Part shown: one piece after another, positions 24,162-34,313 of the stretch
Position numbering within the stretch: position 1 is the stretch's first letter
Layout of the letters: every line of letters begins with the position of its first letter
Assembly: GCA_900317585.1 (NCBI GenBank)
Contig: ONHG01000005.1
Location: 1-64,000, forward strand
Source: an uncultured Lachnospiraceae bacterium
GTDB lineage: Bacteria; Bacillota; Clostridia; Lachnospirales; Lachnospiraceae
Direction: 5' to 3'
DNA length: 64,000 bases
The notes under the pieces: generated by a model
The model's input: only the letters and a program-made list of their open reading frames with translations
Database searches by the model: none
What the model was told of the DNA's origin: nothing
Program-made: the position numbers and the translations under genes

Positions 24162-24200
24162 AAAACCTACATACTGATAGAAAAGAAGTATGGAGGTTTT
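24162..24200 (+). promoter_or_regulatory. Hairpin that encloses the ribosome site of the next gene
   Basis: AAAACCTACATACT (24162-24175) pairs with AGTATGGAGGTTTT (24187-24200), one mismatch. The GGAGG inside the right arm is the ribosome site of the gene starting at 24202. The same structure ends in TTTTT, so it may be a terminator for the upstream gene, a translation block, or both. Confidence 0.55.
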
Positions 24201-24201
24201 T

Positions 24202-24648
24202 ATGAGCAAAAATATAGAGAATCATGATTCGGTGCTCTTGCTTCAGGATTGCATAGCGGGCTGTAAGATGGCACTTGAGAGTATGGATGATATAAGAGAA
24301 CACACAGATGACAAGCAGCTTCGTGAGCTGATAGACAAGTACTATGATGAGCACACAAGGCTGTCAGTGGATTGCAGGGATATGCTTGACAAAGCAGGTG
24401 CGGATATTAAGGAACCGGGTGTGTTTGCAAAGATGGCTGCGAAGCTGCAGACAGCAATGAAGATGGCAGTGAATGATGATCAGTCCCAGGCAGCAAAGCT
24501 ACTGACGGAGGGCTGTAGTATGGGCATAGAGACAATCAGCGGCAGTCTCAATGAATATCGCGATGCTGATTCAAAGAGTGTGGCAATTGCAGAGAGGCTC
24601 AGGACGCTTGAGGAAAAAATGGTGGGAGATTTGCAACCACTATTATAA
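24202..24648 (+). CDS. Helical-bundle protein, possibly ferritin-like (DUF2383-like)
   Basis: The 148-aa product is predicted to be four amphipathic helices (VLLLQDCIAGCKMALESMDDIREHTDDKQLRELIDKY and similar). Length and heptad pattern resemble ferritin-like proteins of the DUF2383 type, with acidic and His residues in helices 1 and 2 (E-H-T, YYDEHTRL), but I cannot confirm a metal site. No signal or membrane segment. Start: ATG at 24202 after GGAGG, which lies within a hairpin arm. It is transcribed toward the minus-strand FliD-like gene, with a shared terminator between. Confidence 0.55.
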   Translation: MSKNIENHDSVLLLQDCIAGCKMALESMDDIREHTDDKQLRELIDKYYDEHTRLSVDCRDMLDKAGADIKEPGVFAKMAAKLQTAMKMAVNDDQSQAAKLLTEGCSMGIETISGSLNEYRDADSKSVAIAERLRTLEEKMVGDLQPLL

Positions 24649-24660
24649 AAAATATAAAAT

Positions 24661-24694
24661 AACGGCTGTTGTACTGATTTGGGTACAACAGCCG
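24661..24694. terminator. Bidirectional terminator between convergent genes
   Basis: AACGGCTGTTGTAC pairs perfectly with GTACAACAGCCGTT around TGATTT-type loop. On the minus strand it is followed by a long T-rich stretch; on the plus strand only by TTATG. It most likely ends the FliD-like gene and secondarily the 24202 gene. Confidence 0.85.
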
Positions 24695-24695
24695 T

Positions 24696-25997
24696 TTATG
24701 CGTAGCTGTCAAGCATCATGCCTGAATAAATTGACGAGATATATGGTGTGTTGAAATTGTGCCCCGGATTCTTATATGCCACAACAACCTTCTGCACATA
24801 GTTCATAGGGTTGACTGTCACAGAGTTTGCTTTGTCACCTATTGCATCCTTTAGTGCTGTAAGAGTGTTGAAGGTGTCATCAGCTCTGTCCGGACGAAGC
24901 GCACCGGCGAGGATATCGCGGTCGATAGTGAGCTTGCCGTCATCGTCTGTCATGAGACCGATGTAGGAAAGCTTTGACCGTGAGCCCTTTGTGATGGAGC
25001 TTATATCACGAAGCAGCCTTGTGGCATCTGCAGAGTCGGTCATTGAATAATCATCTGCCACATCTATCATCTTATTGTATGCGTCAACCAGAGTCTGCAC
25101 ATTGTCGGCAACTGCATCGGAATTGGTCTTAAAACCGATGGCCGCGGCACCTGTATCTGTGGTCGGCTTTTTGAGCGTGAGCTCAAAGGCATTATTGATG
25201 GTAAAGGTGTTGGACAAGGATGAGTGCGCGGTGCCATTCAGCGAAAAGTCAGAGTTGTGGGCAGGGGATGATACCTTATCAATACCCAGCTGCTTCATCA
25301 TGCTTATGGACTCGGCGTTAGCTGATGGAGCCACACTAAAGAGAGAATCCTCAGTCTCGCTGAGACCTGTCTGCATTGATGTAAGCTGAAGCGCTGCCTT
25401 GCCTGAGTTATCATGGACTATGTCTGCCTCGATGCCAAGACCGGATGCGTTTATGAGCCTCTTGAGCTTGTCCTGCACCTCGCCGTTTGTTTCACCGGTG
25501 CTCACTCCGAATTGGAACTCATAGGATGATGCATTGGTATTTATGTCAAAGGAATAGCTGCCCGGTATAAAGGACAGAGCCTTGCTGTCTAAGTAGCTGC
25601 CGGTATTGACCTGTGGTGCGGCGAGCTGTCTGACCTCTATATCAAAGCTGTCCGCTCCTTTATTCTCTGAGCCGTCACCCACGTATCGCACGCCTACAGC
25701 ATCCTCATTAGATGACTCCGCAACCTTCTTCTGGAAGGAGTCAGAGGAGCCTGCGTATTTATCAGAAAGTGAATCCACGGCATTTAAGATAGCCTTAGAG
25801 CTTTCCTTTATATCGATAGCATATTTCTTGGCTTCGGACATATTGGAAATCTTGTACAGAGGGGACTCTTTATTTGTCTTTATTATTCTGTTGTATATCT
25901 TGCGCAGATCGCTTTTCTTGTGCGAATCATAGCGCGATACCTCTTTATTGGCATAAGTGCTGGCATAGTAAGCGTAGGCACTGTCTATCTTTGCCAT
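24696..25997 (-). CDS. FliD-like flagellar hook-associated protein 2 family protein
   Basis: The 433-aa protein has FliD-like regions: a helical N-terminus of about 100 residues, a middle beta-rich part (SFDIEVRQLAAPQVNTGSYL, with the EVRQLA resembling the FliD V-x-Q-L-A motif), and a C-terminal helix pair with VQTLVDAYNKMIDVAD, LSYIGLMTDDDGKLTIDRDIL. FliD caps the flagellar filament. This copy lies outside any flagellar cluster and lacks the usual FliD N-terminal GIDVDSLV motif, so filament-cap function is uncertain. Start: ATG 25997 follows AAAGGAGG; an ATG 18 nt upstream overlaps it. A sigma-A, not sigma-28, promoter lies upstream. A short paralogue is at 4687-5244. Confidence 0.7.
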   Translation of the reverse strand: MAKIDSAYAYYASTYANKEVSRYDSHKKSDLRKIYNRIIKTNKESPLYKISNMSEAKKYAIDIKESSKAILNAVDSLSDKYAGSSDSFQKKVAESSNEDAVGVRYVGDGSENKGADSFDIEVRQLAAPQVNTGSYLDSKALSFIPGSYSFDINTNASSYEFQFGVSTGETNGEVQDKLKRLINASGLGIEADIVHDNSGKAALQLTSMQTGLSETEDSLFSVAPSANAESISMMKQLGIDKVSSPAHNSDFSLNGTAHSSLSNTFTINNAFELTLKKPTTDTGAAAIGFKTNSDAVADNVQTLVDAYNKMIDVADDYSMTDSADATRLLRDISSITKGSRSKLSYIGLMTDDDGKLTIDRDILAGALRPDRADDTFNTLTALKDAIGDKANSVTVNPMNYVQKVVVAYKNPGHNFNTPYISSIYSGMMLDSYA

Positions 25998-26150
25998 AAA
26001 GACCCCTCCTTTCATCCGTGAAAATCGTTTAATCCGTTAAATGGTAATCCTTTAAATATTAGATTGTATAGCTGCGATTACTAATGCTTAACTGCAGCTA
26101 TAATAAGCTATGTAAAATTTTTAATTATCAAATTCTACTTATACACATAT

Positions 26151-26179
26151 ATTATATCGTCATAATTGAGGATTTACAA
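26151..26179 (-). promoter_or_regulatory. Sigma-A promoter of the FliD-like gene
   Basis: On the minus strand, TTGTAA (26179-26174), a 17-nt spacer and TATAAT (26156-26151). The predicted 5' leader is about 145 nt. Nothing else is evident in 26000-26320. Confidence 0.65.
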
Positions 26180-26328
26180 CAACAAAATACTTGAAAAATT
26201 CAGATAAATGTACTATATTTAGTGATGTATCTGTAAGATTTATAAAAATTAATTGCTGCCGGACACACAAAAAAGGTGCAGACAGCGGCACTGTTCAAAA
26301 GAATTTACAATAAAATTTAAAATAGCTA

Positions 26329-26358
26329 TTGACGGTTACGACTCAACTGTGATATAGT
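26329..26358 (+). promoter_or_regulatory. Sigma-A promoter of rpmG-secE-nusG
   Basis: TTGACG (26329-26334), 18-nt spacer, TATAGT (26353-26358), about 80 nt before the rpmG start. Confidence 0.75.
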
Positions 26359-26440
26359 ATACAGGCTTGGAAATAGGTCTTTTTTTTATGCCTTTTTTTA
26401 AGGGTACAAACAACAAAGAATTTAAACGGAGGTGGAAGTC

Positions 26441-26590
26441 GTGCGTACAAAGATTACATTAGCGTGCACAGAATGTCAGCGTCGTAATTACAACATGACA
26501 AAGGACAAAAAAACTCATCCGGACAGAATGGAAACCAAGAAGTATTGTAGATTCTGCAGAACTCATACAATGCACAAGGAAACAAAATAG
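26441..26590 (+). CDS. rpmG: 50S ribosomal protein L33
   Basis: The 49-aa protein begins [17 protein letters not shown] and has two Cys pairs, CTEC and CRFC, so it is the zinc-binding (C+) form of L33. It sits on the large subunit near the E site. It starts with GTG 9 nt after GGAGG. It is the first gene of the conserved rpmG-secE-nusG transcript that continues into rplK and rplA. Confidence 0.95.
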   Translation: MRTKITLACTECQRRNYNMTKDKKTHPDRMETKKYCRFCRTHTMHKETK

Positions 26591-26617
26591 TCTAGGAACT
26601 GAGTGAAGGAGTACATT

Positions 26618-26833
26618 ATGGGACAGAATGAAAAAGTCGAAAAGGCTCCAAAAACAAGCTGGTTTTCAGGTCTGAAAGCTGAATTTCAGAAGATTATCTG
26701 GCCTGAGAAGCAATCGGTCATCAGACAGACCATTGCAGTACTGGCGGTTTCAGTAGTTACCGGTCTTATTATTGCGCTTCTTGACTGGGGTATCCAGCAG
26801 GGCGTAGATTTCCTTATTGGTTTACATTTTTAA
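26618..26833 (+). CDS. secE: Preprotein translocase subunit SecE
   Basis: The 71-aa protein has the short Gram-positive SecE form: an amphipathic segment WFSGLKAEFQKIIWPEK (the conserved K-x-x-W-P motif) followed by a single membrane helix (about residues 40-62). It clamps SecY in the protein-export channel. Start: ATG 26618 after GAAGGAG; an earlier in-frame start would overlap that ribosome site. nusG follows after 18 nt. Confidence 0.95.
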   Translation: MGQNEKVEKAPKTSWFSGLKAEFQKIIWPEKQSVIRQTIAVLAVSVVTGLIIALLDWGIQQGVDFLIGLHF

Positions 26834-26851
26834 AACGGAGGCAAAGTGATT

Positions 26852-27370
26852 ATGACAGAAGCGAACTGGTATGTAGTTCATACCTATTCAGGTTATGAAA
26901 ACAAAGTCAAAGCTAATATTGACAAAACAATCGAAAACAGACATCTTGAGGACCAGATCCTTGAAGTGCGTGTTCCGTTGGAGGACGTTACAGAGGTGAA
27001 GAACGGTGTTCGTAAACAGGTTTCCAAGAAGATGTTTCCAGGCTATGTTCTTATTCATATGATTATGAATGATGATACATGGTACGTTGTACGAAATACC
27101 AGAGGCGTAACTGGATTTGTAGGTCCGGGAAGCAAACCGGTTCCTCTCACAGATGCCGAGATGAGACCTTTGGGTATTAAGACGGAAAACGTGGTAGTTG
27201 ATTTTGCTGAGGGTGACATGATAGTCGTTATCGGCGGTGTCTGGAAGGATACAGTCGGTGTTATCACAGCTATGAATTATCATAAGCAGACAGTTACAAT
27301 TAATGTAGAGCTGTTCGGTCGCGAGACACCGGTAGAAGTAAGTTTCGCAGATGTTAAGAAAACAAATTAA
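26852..27370 (+). CDS. nusG: Transcription termination/antitermination protein NusG
   Basis: The 172-aa protein has the NGN domain ([18 protein letters not shown], then [11 protein letters not shown] and [15 protein letters not shown]) and a C-terminal KOW domain ([21 protein letters not shown]). It binds RNA polymerase and modulates pausing and coupling with translation. Start: ATG 26852 is 10 nt after GGAGG; GTG at 26846 is 4 nt after it and less likely. rplK follows after 14 nt. Confidence 0.96.
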   Translation: MTEANWYVVHTYSGYENKVKANIDKTIENRHLEDQILEVRVPLEDVTEVKNGVRKQVSKKMFPGYVLIHMIMNDDTWYVVRNTRGVTGFVGPGSKPVPLTDAEMRPLGIKTENVVVDFAEGDMIVVIGGVWKDTVGVITAMNYHKQTVTINVELFGRETPVEVSFADVKKTN

Positions 27371-27384
27371 GGAGGCAATTCCAA

Positions 27385-27810
27385 ATGGCAAAGAAAGTAG
27401 AAGGATACATTAAATTGCAGATCCCTGCTGGAAAGGCAACTCCAGCTCCTCCAGTTGGACCTGCACTTGGACAGCACGGTGTAAACATCGTAGAGTTCAC
27501 AAAGCAGTTTAATGCAAAGACAGCCGATCAGGGCGACTTAATTATCCCTGTAGTTATTACTGTATATGCAGACAGAAGTTTCAGTTTCATTACTAAGACT
27601 CCACCTGCTCCGGTATTAATCAAGAAAGCTTGCAAGATTCAGTCTGGTTCAGGCGAGCCAAACAAGAAGAAAGTTGCTAAGATCACAAAGGCACAGATTC
27701 AGGAAATCGCTGAGCTTAAGATGCCTGACTTAAACGCAGCTTCACTTGAGTCTGCAATGAGCATGATCGCTGGTACAGCAAGATCAATGGGTGTTGAAGT
27801 GGTTGACTAA
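27385..27810 (+). CDS. rplK: 50S ribosomal protein L11
   Basis: The 141-aa protein is a normal-length L11: [29 protein letters not shown] at the N-terminus and the RNA-binding C-terminal domain with [10 protein letters not shown] at the end. It forms the GTPase-associated centre with 23S rRNA. Ribosome site AAGGAGG. It is cotranscribed with nusG upstream and rplA downstream. Confidence 0.97.
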   Translation: MAKKVEGYIKLQIPAGKATPAPPVGPALGQHGVNIVEFTKQFNAKTADQGDLIIPVVITVYADRSFSFITKTPPAPVLIKKACKIQSGSGEPNKKKVAKITKAQIQEIAELKMPDLNAASLESAMSMIAGTARSMGVEVVD

Positions 27811-27933
27811 CACTTAGCGAAACCGAGCGTGTAACGCGATGGTTGAGGTTAGTGTGCAACCCAAAATAATAACAAAGAAACGTAAATGTGGGAGGGTCCT
27901 CTCCCGATATTACCACCAGGAGGTTATTTTTTC
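27811..27933 (+). promoter_or_regulatory. Structured rplK-rplA intercistronic region
   Basis: The 123-nt spacer contains CACTTAGC...GGTTAGTG (about 27810-27855) and a GGGAG-GGTCCT-CTCCC hairpin (about 27891-27906) flanked by GTGG and CCAC before the rplA ribosome site. L1 represses its own operon by binding such a stem in other bacteria; that this is the L1 site here is inference. Confidence 0.4.
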
Positions 27934-28629
27934 ATGAAAAGAGGAAAGAAGTATCAAGACGCTGTTAAGGCATTTGATAAGAAAGAGCAGTACGATGTTG
28001 CTGACGCTATCTCTATCGTAAAGAAAAATGCTACAGCTAAATTTGACGAGACAATCGAGCTTCATCTTAGAACAGGCTGCGACGGACGTCACGCAGAGCA
28101 GCAGATCCGTGGTGCGGTTGTATTGCCACACGGAACAGGAAAAACAGTTAAGGTTTTAGTTTTCGCTAAGGGAACTAAGGTTGACGAGGCACAGGCAGCA
28201 GGAGCTGACTTCGTTGGAGGCGAGGAGTTAATTCCAAAGATCCAGAACGAGGGATGGTTAGACTTCGACGTTGTAGTTGCTACACCTGATATGATGGGTG
28301 TTGTTGGTCGTTTAGGACGTGTCCTTGGACCAAAGGGCTTAATGCCAAACCCAAAGGCAGGAACAGTTACTATGGATGTAACAAAAGCTGTTAACGATAT
28401 CAAAGCCGGTAAGATTGAGTACAGATTGGACAAGACAAACATTATCCATGTGCCAGTTGGAAAAGCATCTTTCACAGACGAGCAGTTAAACGACAACTTC
28501 CAGTCTCTTATGGGTGCAATTAATAAAGCAAAACCTGCTAGCTTAAAGGGTCAGTACATTAAGAGTGCAACTCTTACATCTACAATGGGACCTGGCGTTA
28601 AGTTAAACGTGGTTAAGATTACACAGTAA
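27934..28629 (+). CDS. rplA: 50S ribosomal protein L1
   Basis: The 231-aa protein has typical L1 features: [14 protein letters not shown] at the N-terminus, [29 protein letters not shown], and the domain II to I return [29 protein letters not shown]. It builds the L1 stalk. Start: ATG 27934 after AGGAGG; a longer in-frame start at 27886 would read through the leader hairpin. The transcript probably ends in the region before the rplJ promoter. Confidence 0.97.
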   Translation: MKRGKKYQDAVKAFDKKEQYDVADAISIVKKNATAKFDETIELHLRTGCDGRHAEQQIRGAVVLPHGTGKTVKVLVFAKGTKVDEAQAAGADFVGGEELIPKIQNEGWLDFDVVVATPDMMGVVGRLGRVLGPKGLMPNPKAGTVTMDVTKAVNDIKAGKIEYRLDKTNIIHVPVGKASFTDEQLNDNFQSLMGAINKAKPASLKGQYIKSATLTSTMGPGVKLNVVKITQ

Positions 28630-28705
28630 GATAGTTAAACAGTTACAGTAAAACAGTTATTTACAAGACCTATCAAACGCCAAGCAAAAGTTTTGCGGAA
28701 AGTAA

Positions 28706-28734
28706 TTGACATCCGTAATATAGTTTGATATAAT
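28706..28734 (+). promoter_or_regulatory. Consensus sigma-A promoter of rplJL
   Basis: Perfect TTGACA (28706-28711), 17-nt spacer, perfect TATAAT (28729-28734). It drives the L10 leader and rplJL. Confidence 0.92.
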
Positions 28735-28749
28735 TGCAATGCATATTGC

Positions 28750-28862
28750 CGAAGACAGTAGGTGCCGCAAGGCGTAAACGTAGAACCTACCGAGGGAATT
28801 TTCGAGATTTATCTTGAATTTTGACTTGTACCCTTCTGTCGACAGGCAGGAGGGTTTCTTTG
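28750..28862 (+). promoter_or_regulatory. Ribosomal protein L10 leader
   Basis: The GAAGACAGTAGGTGCCGCAA opening, the CCTACCGAGG pairing strand and the downstream hairpin ACCCTTCTGTC...AGGCAGGAGGGT with T-rich end match the known Firmicutes L10 leader. L10 or the L10-L7/L12 complex binds it and represses rplJL. It begins about 15 nt after the promoter. Confidence 0.85.
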
Positions 28863-28922
28863 ATTAATAAATCAAATACCTCATGTCTTTTATGCGAAAA
28901 TCTAAAAGGAGGTAAATGAATC

Positions 28923-29474
28923 GTGGCAAAGGTAGAACTTAAACAGCCAATCGTAGATGAGATTTCCAGTGTTATCAATGGTGCACAGTCGGTAGTAGTT
29001 GTTGATTACTTAGGACTCACAGTAGCAGAGGATACTCAGTTACGTAAACAGTTAAGAGAAGCCGGTGTAACTTACAAGGTATACAAGAATACTTTAGTAA
29101 ACCGTGCAATTCAGGGAACAGAGTTCGAGGGATTAAAGGATGTCCTTGAAGGACCAAGCGCATTCGCTGTATCAGCAGAGGATGCAACAGCACCAGCTAG
29201 AGTCTTAGCTAAGTTCGCTAAAACAGCTCCGGCTTTAGAGATTAAAGCAGGTATAGTTGAGGGAACATTTTATGATGCTGAGGGTATGAAGGCAATCGCC
29301 GCTGTACCTAGCAGAGAAGAGCTTCTTGGAAAATTACTTGGAAGCATTCAGTCACCTATCACAAATCTTGCTCGTGTACTCAATCAGATCGCAGAGCAGG
29401 GTGGCGCTGCAGATGCAGCCGTAGAGGCAGCACCAGCAGAGGATGCTGCAGAGGAAGCTCCAGCAGCAGAATAA
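28923..29474 (+). CDS. rplJ: 50S ribosomal protein L10
   Basis: The 183-aa protein anchors L7/L12 dimers in the ribosomal stalk. Visible features: KQPIVDEISSVINGAQSVVVVDYLGLTV and LRKQLREAGVTYKVYKNTL at the N-terminus. The C-terminus carries an Ala/Glu-rich tail (AAVEAAPAEDAAEEAPAAE) longer than in many L10s. The start is GTG after AGGAGG. It is translationally repressed through the L10 leader and paired with rplL. Confidence 0.96.
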   Translation: MAKVELKQPIVDEISSVINGAQSVVVVDYLGLTVAEDTQLRKQLREAGVTYKVYKNTLVNRAIQGTEFEGLKDVLEGPSAFAVSAEDATAPARVLAKFAKTAPALEIKAGIVEGTFYDAEGMKAIAAVPSREELLGKLLGSIQSPITNLARVLNQIAEQGGAADAAVEAAPAEDAAEEAPAAE

Positions 29475-29534
29475 TTCAAATATTATATTTGAACCTTATT
29501 ATCATAATTAAATTTTTAAATGGAGGAAATTATA

Positions 29535-29909
29535 ATGGCAAAGTTAACAACAGCAGAGTTTATTGATGCTATCAAAGAGTTAAGCGTATTAGAGTTAAAT
29601 GATTTAGTAAAAGCTTGTGAAGAAGAGTTCGGTGTTTCTGCAGCAGCAGGCGTTGTAGTTGCAGCAGCAGGAGCTGACGGAGCAGCAGCTGAGGAGAAGA
29701 CTGAGTTCGACGTAGAGCTTACAGAGGTTGGACCAAACAAGGTTAAGGTTATCAAGGTTGTTCGTGAGATCACAGGTCTTGGACTTAAAGAGGCTAAGGA
29801 CGCTGTTGATGGTGCACCAAAGGTTATCAAAGAGCAGCTTGACAAGGCTTCAGCAGAGGATGCTAAGGCTAAACTTGAGGCAGAGGGTGCTAAGGTTACT
29901 CTTAAATAG
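29535..29909 (+). CDS. rplL: 50S ribosomal protein L7/L12
   Basis: The 124-aa protein has the N-terminal dimerisation part ([33 protein letters not shown]), an Ala-rich hinge and the C-terminal factor-binding domain ([29 protein letters not shown]). It recruits translation GTPases. Start: ATG 29535 after GGAGG. Its stop codon overlaps the left arm of a large palindrome. Confidence 0.97.
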   Translation: MAKLTTAEFIDAIKELSVLELNDLVKACEEEFGVSAAAGVVVAAAGADGAAAEEKTEFDVELTEVGPNKVKVIKVVREITGLGLKEAKDAVDGAPKVIKEQLDKASAEDAKAKLEAEGAKVTLK

Positions 29910-30066
29910 TCGGATAGGCTACGAGCGGAGTAAAAACATAAAAAAGAGCCAAGGGCAAATTCTATTTGCGCCTTGGCTCTTTTTTATGTTTTTATTGCGC
30001 GACAGTCGGAGCGCGTCCCGAAAATGCCTAAGCATTTTTGGGACCTCCGCTCGTAGCCTATCCGAC
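29909..30066. repeat. Nested 158-bp palindrome after rplL
   Basis: Outer arms of 22 bp are perfectly complementary (29909-29930 with 30045-30066). Inside, a 23-bp perfect stem (29932-29954 with 29971-29993), topped by GCAAA/TTTGC, has a T run and is a strong terminator. A third hairpin GTCCC-AAAATGC...GCATTTT-GGGAC lies at 30015-30044. The left outer arm starts in the rplL stop codon. It probably separates rplJL from rpoBC; the extra outer arms are unexplained. Confidence 0.85.
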
Positions 30067-30123
30067 ATCCTGCAAATTTATTGCATAAATACTTTGGATA
30101 TTTTAAAAAAAATAAAAAAACAC

Positions 30124-30152
30124 TTGCATTCGTGTCGGATTTGTTGTATAGT
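30124..30152 (+). promoter_or_regulatory. Sigma-A promoter of rpoBC
   Basis: TTGCAT (30124-30129), 17-nt spacer, TATAGT (30147-30152). The leader to rpoB is about 195 nt and contains no recognised regulatory element. Confidence 0.75.
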
Positions 30153-30353
30153 ATACGTTGCACTATTGTGGTGCAGTGGCATTTTTATGCAATTTTTTAA
30201 GTGATGCAAATTTGTCAATAGGTAAATTACACTAAAATGCATTCACAAATATGTGCACAAGAGAAAAACCACAAGATATAGTAACTGGGGTGGTTTTTGA
30301 ATCATTATCTAGATACTTGCTAGATTAAAATAAAAACGAGAGGTGAAACGTCA

Positions 30354-33300
30354 ATGGAGAAAAACAGAATACGTCCGGTCACATCCGGAAAAAGCATGCG
30401 TATGAGTTACTCAAGACAAAAAGAGGTTCTGCAGATGCCAAATCTGATTGAGGTCCAGAAGGATTCTTATCAGTGGTTCTTAGACGAAGGTCTCAAGGAA
30501 GCTTTTGCGGATATCTCTCCAATCACAGATTACAGCGGAAAGCTTAGTCTTGATTTTGTAGATTTTACATTATGCGAAGATGATGTAAAGTATACAATTC
30601 CTGAGTGCAAGGAAAGAGATGCAACATACGCAGCTCCTTTAAAGGTTAAAGTCAGACTTCACAACAAAGAGACAGATGAGATTAATGAACATGAAATTTT
30701 CATGGGTGATCTGCCTTTAATGACAGAGACCGGTACATTCGTAATCAACGGTGCAGAGCGAGTTATTGTCAGTCAGTTAGTTCGTTCTCCTGGCATTTAT
30801 TACGGAATTGCTCATGATAAGCTCGGAAAGACCCTGTATTCTTGTACTGTTATTCCAAACCGTGGTGCATGGCTTGAGTATGAGACAGACTCTAACGACG
30901 TTTTTTATGTAAGAGTAGACAGAACACGTAAGGTACCTATCACAGTACTTTTACGTGCACTTGGAGTAGGTACAAACCAGGCTATTCTCGATATGTTCGG
31001 AGATGAGCCAAAGATCCAGGCATCATTCAGCAAGGACCCTGCAATCACAGAGCGTGAGCCACAGGGAAGCTATGAGGCTGGTTTATTAGAGTTATATAAG
31101 AAGATTCGTCCGGGCGAGCCGCTTTCAGTTGAGAGTGCAGAGAGCCTTATCACAGCAATGTTCTTCGATCCTAGAAGATATGACCTTGCCAAGGTAGGAC
31201 GTTATAAGTTTAATAAGAAGCTTGCTTTAAAGAACCGTATCAGTGGACAGGTTTTAGCTGAGGACGTAGTTGATCCTTCTACAGGTGAGGTTATCGCTGA
31301 GGCAGGTACTGTTGTTGACCGTGCGCTTGCTACACAGATCCAGAACGCTGCCGTTCCTGCTTTATGGATTCAGACAGAGACAAGAAATGTCAAGATTCTT
31401 TCTTCTATGATGGTTGACATCAGAAGCTGGATTCCTGAGCTTGAGGATCCTAAGTCTATCGGTGTTACTGAGCTTGTTTACTATCCGGTACTCGCTCAGA
31501 TTCTCGAGGAGTATGATTCCCTTGAGGACAGAATCGAGGCTATAAAGAGAGATATATCTGACCTTATTCCAAAGCATATTACTAAAGAGGATATCTTCGC
31601 AACTATCAACTACAATATGCACTTAGAGTGGGGCGCAGGAACAGATGACGATATCGATCATCTTGGAAACAGACGTATCCGTGCGGTTGGAGAGCTGTTA
31701 CAGAACCAGTACCGTATCGGTCTCTCAAGACTGGAGCGTGTTGTTCGTGAAAGAATGACTACACAGGACTTAGAGGGAATTTCACCTCAGTCACTTATCA
31801 ATATAAAGCCTGTAACTGCCGCTGTTAAAGAATTCTTCGGTTCTTCACAGCTTTCACAGTTCATGGATCAGAACAACCCTCTTGGAGAGCTTACTCACAA
31901 GAGACGTTTATCAGCACTTGGACCTGGTGGTCTTTCAAGAGACCGTGCCGGATTCGAGGTTCGAGATGTACATTACACTCACTACGGCCGCATGTGTCCT
32001 GTAGAGACTCCTGAGGGACCAAACATCGGTCTTATCAACTCACTTGCATGCTATGCGAGAATCAATGAGTATGGCTTCGTAGAGGCTCCATACCGTAAGA
32101 TTGACAAGACTGATCCTAAGAACCCGGTAGTCACAGAAGAGGTTGTATACATGACAGCCGATGAGGAGGACAACTACCACGTAGCACAGGCTAATGAGAA
32201 GCTTGATGCCGAAGGACATTTCGTACGTAACTCAGTTTCAGGTCGTTACAGAGAGGAAACTCAGGAGTACGATAAGTCAGCATTTGATTATATGGATGTG
32301 TCTCCAAAGATGGTATTCTCAGTAGCTACAGCGCTGATTCCATTCTTGCAGAACGATGACCCTACACGTGCCCTCATGGGATCAAACATGCAGCGTCAGG
32401 CCGTTCCGCTTCTGACCACAGAGGCTCCTGTAGTTGGTACAGGTATTGAGACAAAGGCCGCAGTTGACTCAGGTGTCTGCGTAGTTGCAAAGGCAGACGG
32501 AGAGGTATTATCTTCAGAGTCAAACCGCATTATTATAAAAGAGACTGACGGAAACAAGAGAGAGTATATCCTTACAAAGTTCTCTCGTTCTAACCAGTCA
32601 AACTGCTACAACCAGAGACCTATCGTATTTAAGGGTGACAAGGTTAAGGCAGGCGATGTTATCGCAGACGGTCCTTCAACAAGTCAGGGAGAGCTTGCTC
32701 TTGGAAAGAACCCGCTTATCGGATTCATGACATGGGAAGGATACAACTACGAGGATGCCGTTCTTCTTTCAGAGCGTCTCGTAGAGTATGATGTTTATAC
32801 ATCAGTTCATATTGAGGAATATGAAGTAGAGTCACGTGATACAAAGCTCGGACCTGAGGAGATTACACGTGATGTCCCTGGTGTCGGCGACGACGCACTC
32901 AAGGACCTTGATGAGAGAGGTATCATCCGTGTAGGTGCAGAGGTTCGTGCCGGTGATATCCTTGTAGGAAAGGTTACACCAAAGGGTGAGACAGAGCTTA
33001 CAGCAGAGGAGAGACTTCTTCGTGCCATCTTTGGGGAGAAGGCAAGAGAGGTTCGTGATACATCACTTAAGGTACCTCATGGTGCTTACGGTATCATTGT
33101 TGATGCCAAGGTATTTACAAGAGAGAACGGCGATGAGCTTTCTCCGGGAGTAAACCAGTCAGTACGTATCTACATTGCACAGAAGAGAAAGATTTCTGTC
33201 GGTGATAAGATGGCCGGACGTCACGGTAACAAGGGTGTCGTTTCCCGTGTGCTTCCTGTTGAGGATATGCCATTCCTTCCAAACGGACGTCCACTGGATA

Positions 33301-34295
33301 TCGTACTTAACCCACTCGGTGTTCCTTCACGAATGAACATCGGTCAGGTCCTTGAGATTCACCTGAGTCTCGCTGCAAAGGCACTTGGCTTCAATATCTC
33401 AACTCCTGTATTTGACGGAGCAAACGAGGTAGATATCGAGGATACACTTGAGCTTGCAAATGATTACGTAAATCTTCCGTTCGATAAGGAAGAGCTTGAA
33501 AAGGATTTACAGTCTGAGCATCCATACTGGAGCGAAGATGCTGAAATCTTCTATGATAAATATGTTGATACACTCCGTGAGGACGTTATGGAATACCTTT
33601 CAACAAACAGAGCTCACAGAAGCTTATGGAAGGGCGTTCCGATTTCAAAGGATGGAAAGGTACAGCTTCGTGATGGTAGAACAGGTGAGTGCTTCGATGG
33701 AAAGACAACTATCGGACACATGCATTACCTTAAGCTGCATCATCTTGTTGATGATAAGATACATGCACGTTCAACAGGTCCTTACTCATTAGTTACACAG
33801 CAGCCACTCGGCGGTAAGGCACAGTTCGGTGGACAGCGTTTCGGAGAGATGGAGGTTTGGGCTCTTGAGGCATATGGTGCTGCATATACACTCCAGGAGA
33901 TCCTTACAATGAAGTCCGATGATGTTGTTGGCCGTGTCAAGACTTACGAGGCTATCATCAAGGGGGAGAATATCCCTGAGCCTGGTATTCCAGAGTCATT
34001 CAAGGTACTTCTCAAAGAGCTTCAGGCACTTGGTCTGGATGTCAAGGTACTTGATGAGAACAGAGAAGAGGTTGAGCTTATCGAGACAAGTGAGTACGGT
34101 AATACAGATATCAACTCAATTATCGGAAACGATAAGGACTATGCATTCGAGGACAGTGAGTCATTCGCAGAGCATGGTTTCTCAAAGAAAGAATTTGATG
34201 ACAACGAAGAGCTTGTTGACATAGAAGAGGAAGAGTCTCCTGAGACAGCGGATGACGATATTTTTGCTGATGAAGTTCTTGATGACGAAGAATAA
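30354..34295 (+). CDS. rpoB: DNA-directed RNA polymerase subunit beta
   Basis: The 1313-aa beta subunit forms the polymerase catalytic core with beta-prime. It contains the rifampicin-binding cluster ([30 protein letters not shown]) around residues 490-520, with the usual residues Asp, His, Arg and Ser, so it appears rifampicin-sensitive. The C-terminal parts [13 protein letters not shown] and [18 protein letters not shown] are present. An acidic C-terminal tail extends about 60 residues beyond the conserved end. Start follows GAGAGGTGAAA. rpoC follows after 18 nt. Confidence 0.98.
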   Translation: MEKNRIRPVTSGKSMRMSYSRQKEVLQMPNLIEVQKDSYQWFLDEGLKEAFADISPITDYSGKLSLDFVDFTLCEDDVKYTIPECKERDATYAAPLKVKVRLHNKETDEINEHEIFMGDLPLMTETGTFVINGAERVIVSQLVRSPGIYYGIAHDKLGKTLYSCTVIPNRGAWLEYETDSNDVFYVRVDRTRKVPITVLLRALGVGTNQAILDMFGDEPKIQASFSKDPAITEREPQGSYEAGLLELYKKIRPGEPLSVESAESLITAMFFDPRRYDLAKVGRYKFNKKLALKNRISGQVLAEDVVDPSTGEVIAEAGTVVDRALATQIQNAAVPALWIQTETRNVKILSSMMVDIRSWIPELEDPKSIGVTELVYYPVLAQILEEYDSLEDRIEAIKRDISDLIPKHITKEDIFATINYNMHLEWGAGTDDDIDHLGNRRIRAVGELLQNQYRIGLSRLERVVRERMTTQDLEGISPQSLINIKPVTAAVKEFFGSSQLSQFMDQNNPLGELTHKRRLSALGPGGLSRDRAGFEVRDVHYTHYGRMCPVETPEGPNIGLINSLACYARINEYGFVEAPYRKIDKTDPKNPVVTEEVVYMTADEEDNYHVAQANEKLDAEGHFVRNSVSGRYREETQEYDKSAFDYMDVSPKMVFSVATALIPFLQNDDPTRALMGSNMQRQAVPLLTTEAPVVGTGIETKAAVDSGVCVVAKADGEVLSSESNRIIIKETDGNKREYILTKFSRSNQSNCYNQRPIVFKGDKVKAGDVIADGPSTSQGELALGKNPLIGFMTWEGYNYEDAVLLSERLVEYDVYTSVHIEEYEVESRDTKLGPEEITRDVPGVGDDALKDLDERGIIRVGAEVRAGDILVGKVTPKGETELTAEERLLRAIFGEKAREVRDTSLKVPHGAYGIIVDAKVFTRENGDELSPGVNQSVRIYIAQKRKISVGDKMAGRHGNKGVVSRVLPVEDMPFLPNGRPLDIVLNPLGVPSRMNIGQVLEIHLSLAAKALGFNISTPVFDGANEVDIEDTLELANDYVNLPFDKEELEKDLQSEHPYWSEDAEIFYDKYVDTLREDVMEYLSTNRAHRSLWKGVPISKDGKVQLRDGRTGECFDGKTTIGHMHYLKLHHLVDDKIHARSTGPYSLVTQQPLGGKAQFGGQRFGEMEVWALEAYGAAYTLQEILTMKSDDVVGRVKTYEAIIKGENIPEPGIPESFKVLLKELQALGLDVKVLDENREEVELIETSEYGNTDINSIIGNDKDYAFEDSESFAEHGFSKKEFDDNEELVDIEEEESPETADDDIFADEVLDDEE

Positions 34296-34313
34296 TTAGA
34301 AGGGAGTGCCAAA

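Noticed and set aside
26151..26180. Sigma-28 promoter for the larger FliD-like gene
   Set aside because: A CGATAT-like box is present but the spacing to TAAA is 13 nt instead of about 16-17; a sigma-A promoter fits better.
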